Source: Actinotalea endophytica (GTDB lineage: Bacteria; Actinomycetota; Actinomycetes; Actinomycetales; Cellulomonadaceae). From it: a DNA stretch of 64,000 nucleotides. Within the stretch, counting starts at the first letter, position 1. Each line of letters opens with the position of its first letter. The notes beneath the pieces were generated by a model. It worked only from the letters and a program-made list of their open reading frames with translations, was not told the DNA's origin and ran no database searches. Positions 63,088 through 64,000 of the stretch are shown in pieces. A program made the translations under genes and the position numbers. The stretch spans positions 62,001 to 126,000 of the forward strand of contig NZ_JAOVZU010000002.1 of NCBI RefSeq assembly GCF_025717005.1, written 5' to 3'.

Positions 63088-64000
63088 AGTCCAGCCACCT
63101 CCACCAGCGCGGCCTTGAAGGCCGCGGTCTCCTCGGGCGTGCCCACGCTCACCCGCAACCAGCCGTGCGGGCCGGTCTCCCGGATCAGCACACCCCGGTC
63201 CAGCAGACCCTGCCAGATCGAGTGCCGGTCGTCGAACACCCCGAACAGCACGAAGTTCGCGTCCGAGTCCGCCACCTGCAGGCCACGGCCCTGGAGCCAG
63301 GTCACGAGCGCGTCGCGCTCGCGACGCAACCCCTCGACCTGGGCCATCAGCTCGGTCGCGTGGCCGAGCGCCGCCCGAGCCACGGCCTGCGTCACCGCGG
63401 ACAGGTGGTACGGCAGCCGCACCACGCGCAGGGCATCGACCAGCGGCGTCCCCGCAGCGAGGTAGCCGAGCCGGGCGCCCGCCATGCCGAACGCCTTGGA
63501 CATCGTCCGGCTGACCGCGAGGTGCGGGTGGTCCGCGAGCAGCGTCAGGGCCGACGGCGTGCCGACCCGGCGGAACTCGGCGTAGGCCTCGTCGACGACC
63601 ACGACGCAGCCGCCCGGGACCTGGGCGGCTGCGGCCAGCACCCCGGTCACGACCTCGAGCGGCAGGGCGGTCCCGGTCGGATTGTTGGGGCTCGCCAGCA
63701 GCACGACGCTCGGCCGGACCTGGGCGATCATCGCCGTCGCGTGGTCGACGTCGAGCGAGAAGTCCGTCTCGCGCCGTCCGGTGACCCACTCGGTCGAGGT
63801 GTCCCGCGCGTACTCCGGGTACATCGAGTAGGTGGGTGCGAACGACAGTGCGGTCCGGCCCGGTCCGCCGAACGCCTGCAGCAGGTGCAGCATGACCTCG
63901 TTCGAGCCGTTCGCAGCCCAGAGCTGCGCGGGGTCGAGCCGCACCGCCGACTCGCGGTGCAGGTAGTCCGCGAGGTCCGCGCGGAGCTCGGCGAAGTCGC
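63084..64000 (-). CDS. hisC: Histidinol-phosphate aminotransferase (5' part outside window)
   Basis: The C-terminal 304 residues or so of a PLP enzyme; about 60-70 N-terminal residues lie beyond position 64000. Reading frame continues to the window edge ([21 protein letters not shown] at its start). The PLP lysine is in [19 protein letters not shown], the cofactor Asp/Tyr in [10 protein letters not shown]. Its stop overlaps hisB, giving the operon order hisC-hisB-unknown-hisH-hisA. The truncation is only the window edge. Confidence 0.95.
   Translation of the reverse strand, partial: DFAELRADLADYLHRESAVRLDPAQLWAANGSNEVMLHLLQAFGGPGRTALSFAPTYSMYPEYARDTSTEWVTGRRETDFSLDVDHATAMIAQVRPSVVLLASPNNPTGTALPLEVVTGVLAAAAQVPGGCVVVVDEAYAEFRRVGTPSALTLLADHPHLAVSRTMSKAFGMAGARLGYLAAGTPLVDALRVVRLPYHLSAVTQAVARAALGHATELMAQVEGLRRERDALVTWLQGRGLQVADSDANFVLFGVFDDRHSIWQGLLDRGVLIRETGPHGWLRVSVGTPEETAAFKAALVEVAGL

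Noticed and set aside
63084-64000. Truncated hisC as a pseudogene
   Set aside because: The frame stays open to the window edge; the missing N-terminus lies outside.

Overview
The window is a stretch of chromosome from a high-GC Gram-positive bacterium. Gene content and order (SufR-led suf operon, steA/steB next to murJ and pyrG, PriA-type hisA, DUF1844 gene beside infC-rpmI-rplT, rrn spacers without tRNAs, many GTG starts, 4-bp start/stop overlaps, leaderless promoters) point to Actinomycetota. The overall flavour fits Micrococcales, Cellulomonadaceae-like, but I did no database comparison and the genus is inference. Nothing looks like a prophage, plasmid, insertion sequence, CRISPR array or defence island: this is core chromosome with unusual small-scale features.

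Layout. 1-2800: the end of an ABC-F gene, then an ECF biotin transporter bioY-bioM-bioN. 2813-9503 (minus): a complete SUF iron-sulfur assembly operon, sufR-B-D-Rieske ferredoxin-C-S-U-T, with a CAAC-N6-GTTG palindrome upstream of sufR. 9645-12416 (plus): an ABC exporter pair and heme A synthase ctaA. 12438-25955 (minus): a Nudix hydrolase, pyrG, then a cell-envelope, division and repair run (murJ-like flippase, MraY/WecA-like membrane protein, steB, steA, recN, NAD kinase, tlyA, HAD phosphatase, and a TPR protein with an Arg/Gly-rich N-terminus). 26041-31732 (minus): one rRNA operon (16S-23S-5S) with two promoters, an antitermination-like element, a 23S processing stem and a terminator. 31818-33104: tyrS. 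33145-43146 (minus): arginine biosynthesis argC-J-B-D-F-R-G-H followed by a small P-loop kinase-like gene and a 3-methyladenine DNA glycosylase, headed by an ARG box over a leaderless argC start. 43235-47284: a quinone oxidoreductase, a TrpB2-type enzyme and a membrane-anchored PQQ-like propeller. 47305-50984: pheS-pheT. 51224-54024: feoA-feoB plus a NifU-C-terminal-like gene behind a DtxR/IdeR-type box. 53991-58263: thpR, a PspC-domain protein, an rRNA/tRNA methyltransferase, and the translation operon infC-rpmI-rplT with a DUF1844 gene diverging from it. 58341-64000: a coiled-coil membrane protein, a secreted serine protease, sseB, and the histidine genes hisC-B-(unknown)-H-A; hisC is cut by the window edge.

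How it works together. Iron is a theme at two loci: FeoAB import with a Fe-S-carrier-like partner under a likely iron repressor box, and the SUF machine under a likely Fe-S-sensing repressor. Arginine synthesis carries its own repressor gene within the operon. At least seven genes have a TANNNT -10 hexamer 6-8 bases before the start codon and no Shine-Dalgarno, so leaderless transcription is common here. The most unusual local features are an apparent ATC start for infC behind a terminator-like attenuator, low-complexity tandem-repeat tails on IF3, MurJ and the TPR protein, and an 11-bp tandem array upstream of the PspC gene. I did not find a wholly unknown multi-gene system; the best candidates for new biology are the feoA-feoB-NifU-like trio, the RG-rich TPR protein below the rrn operon, and the kinase-like gene in the arginine operon.
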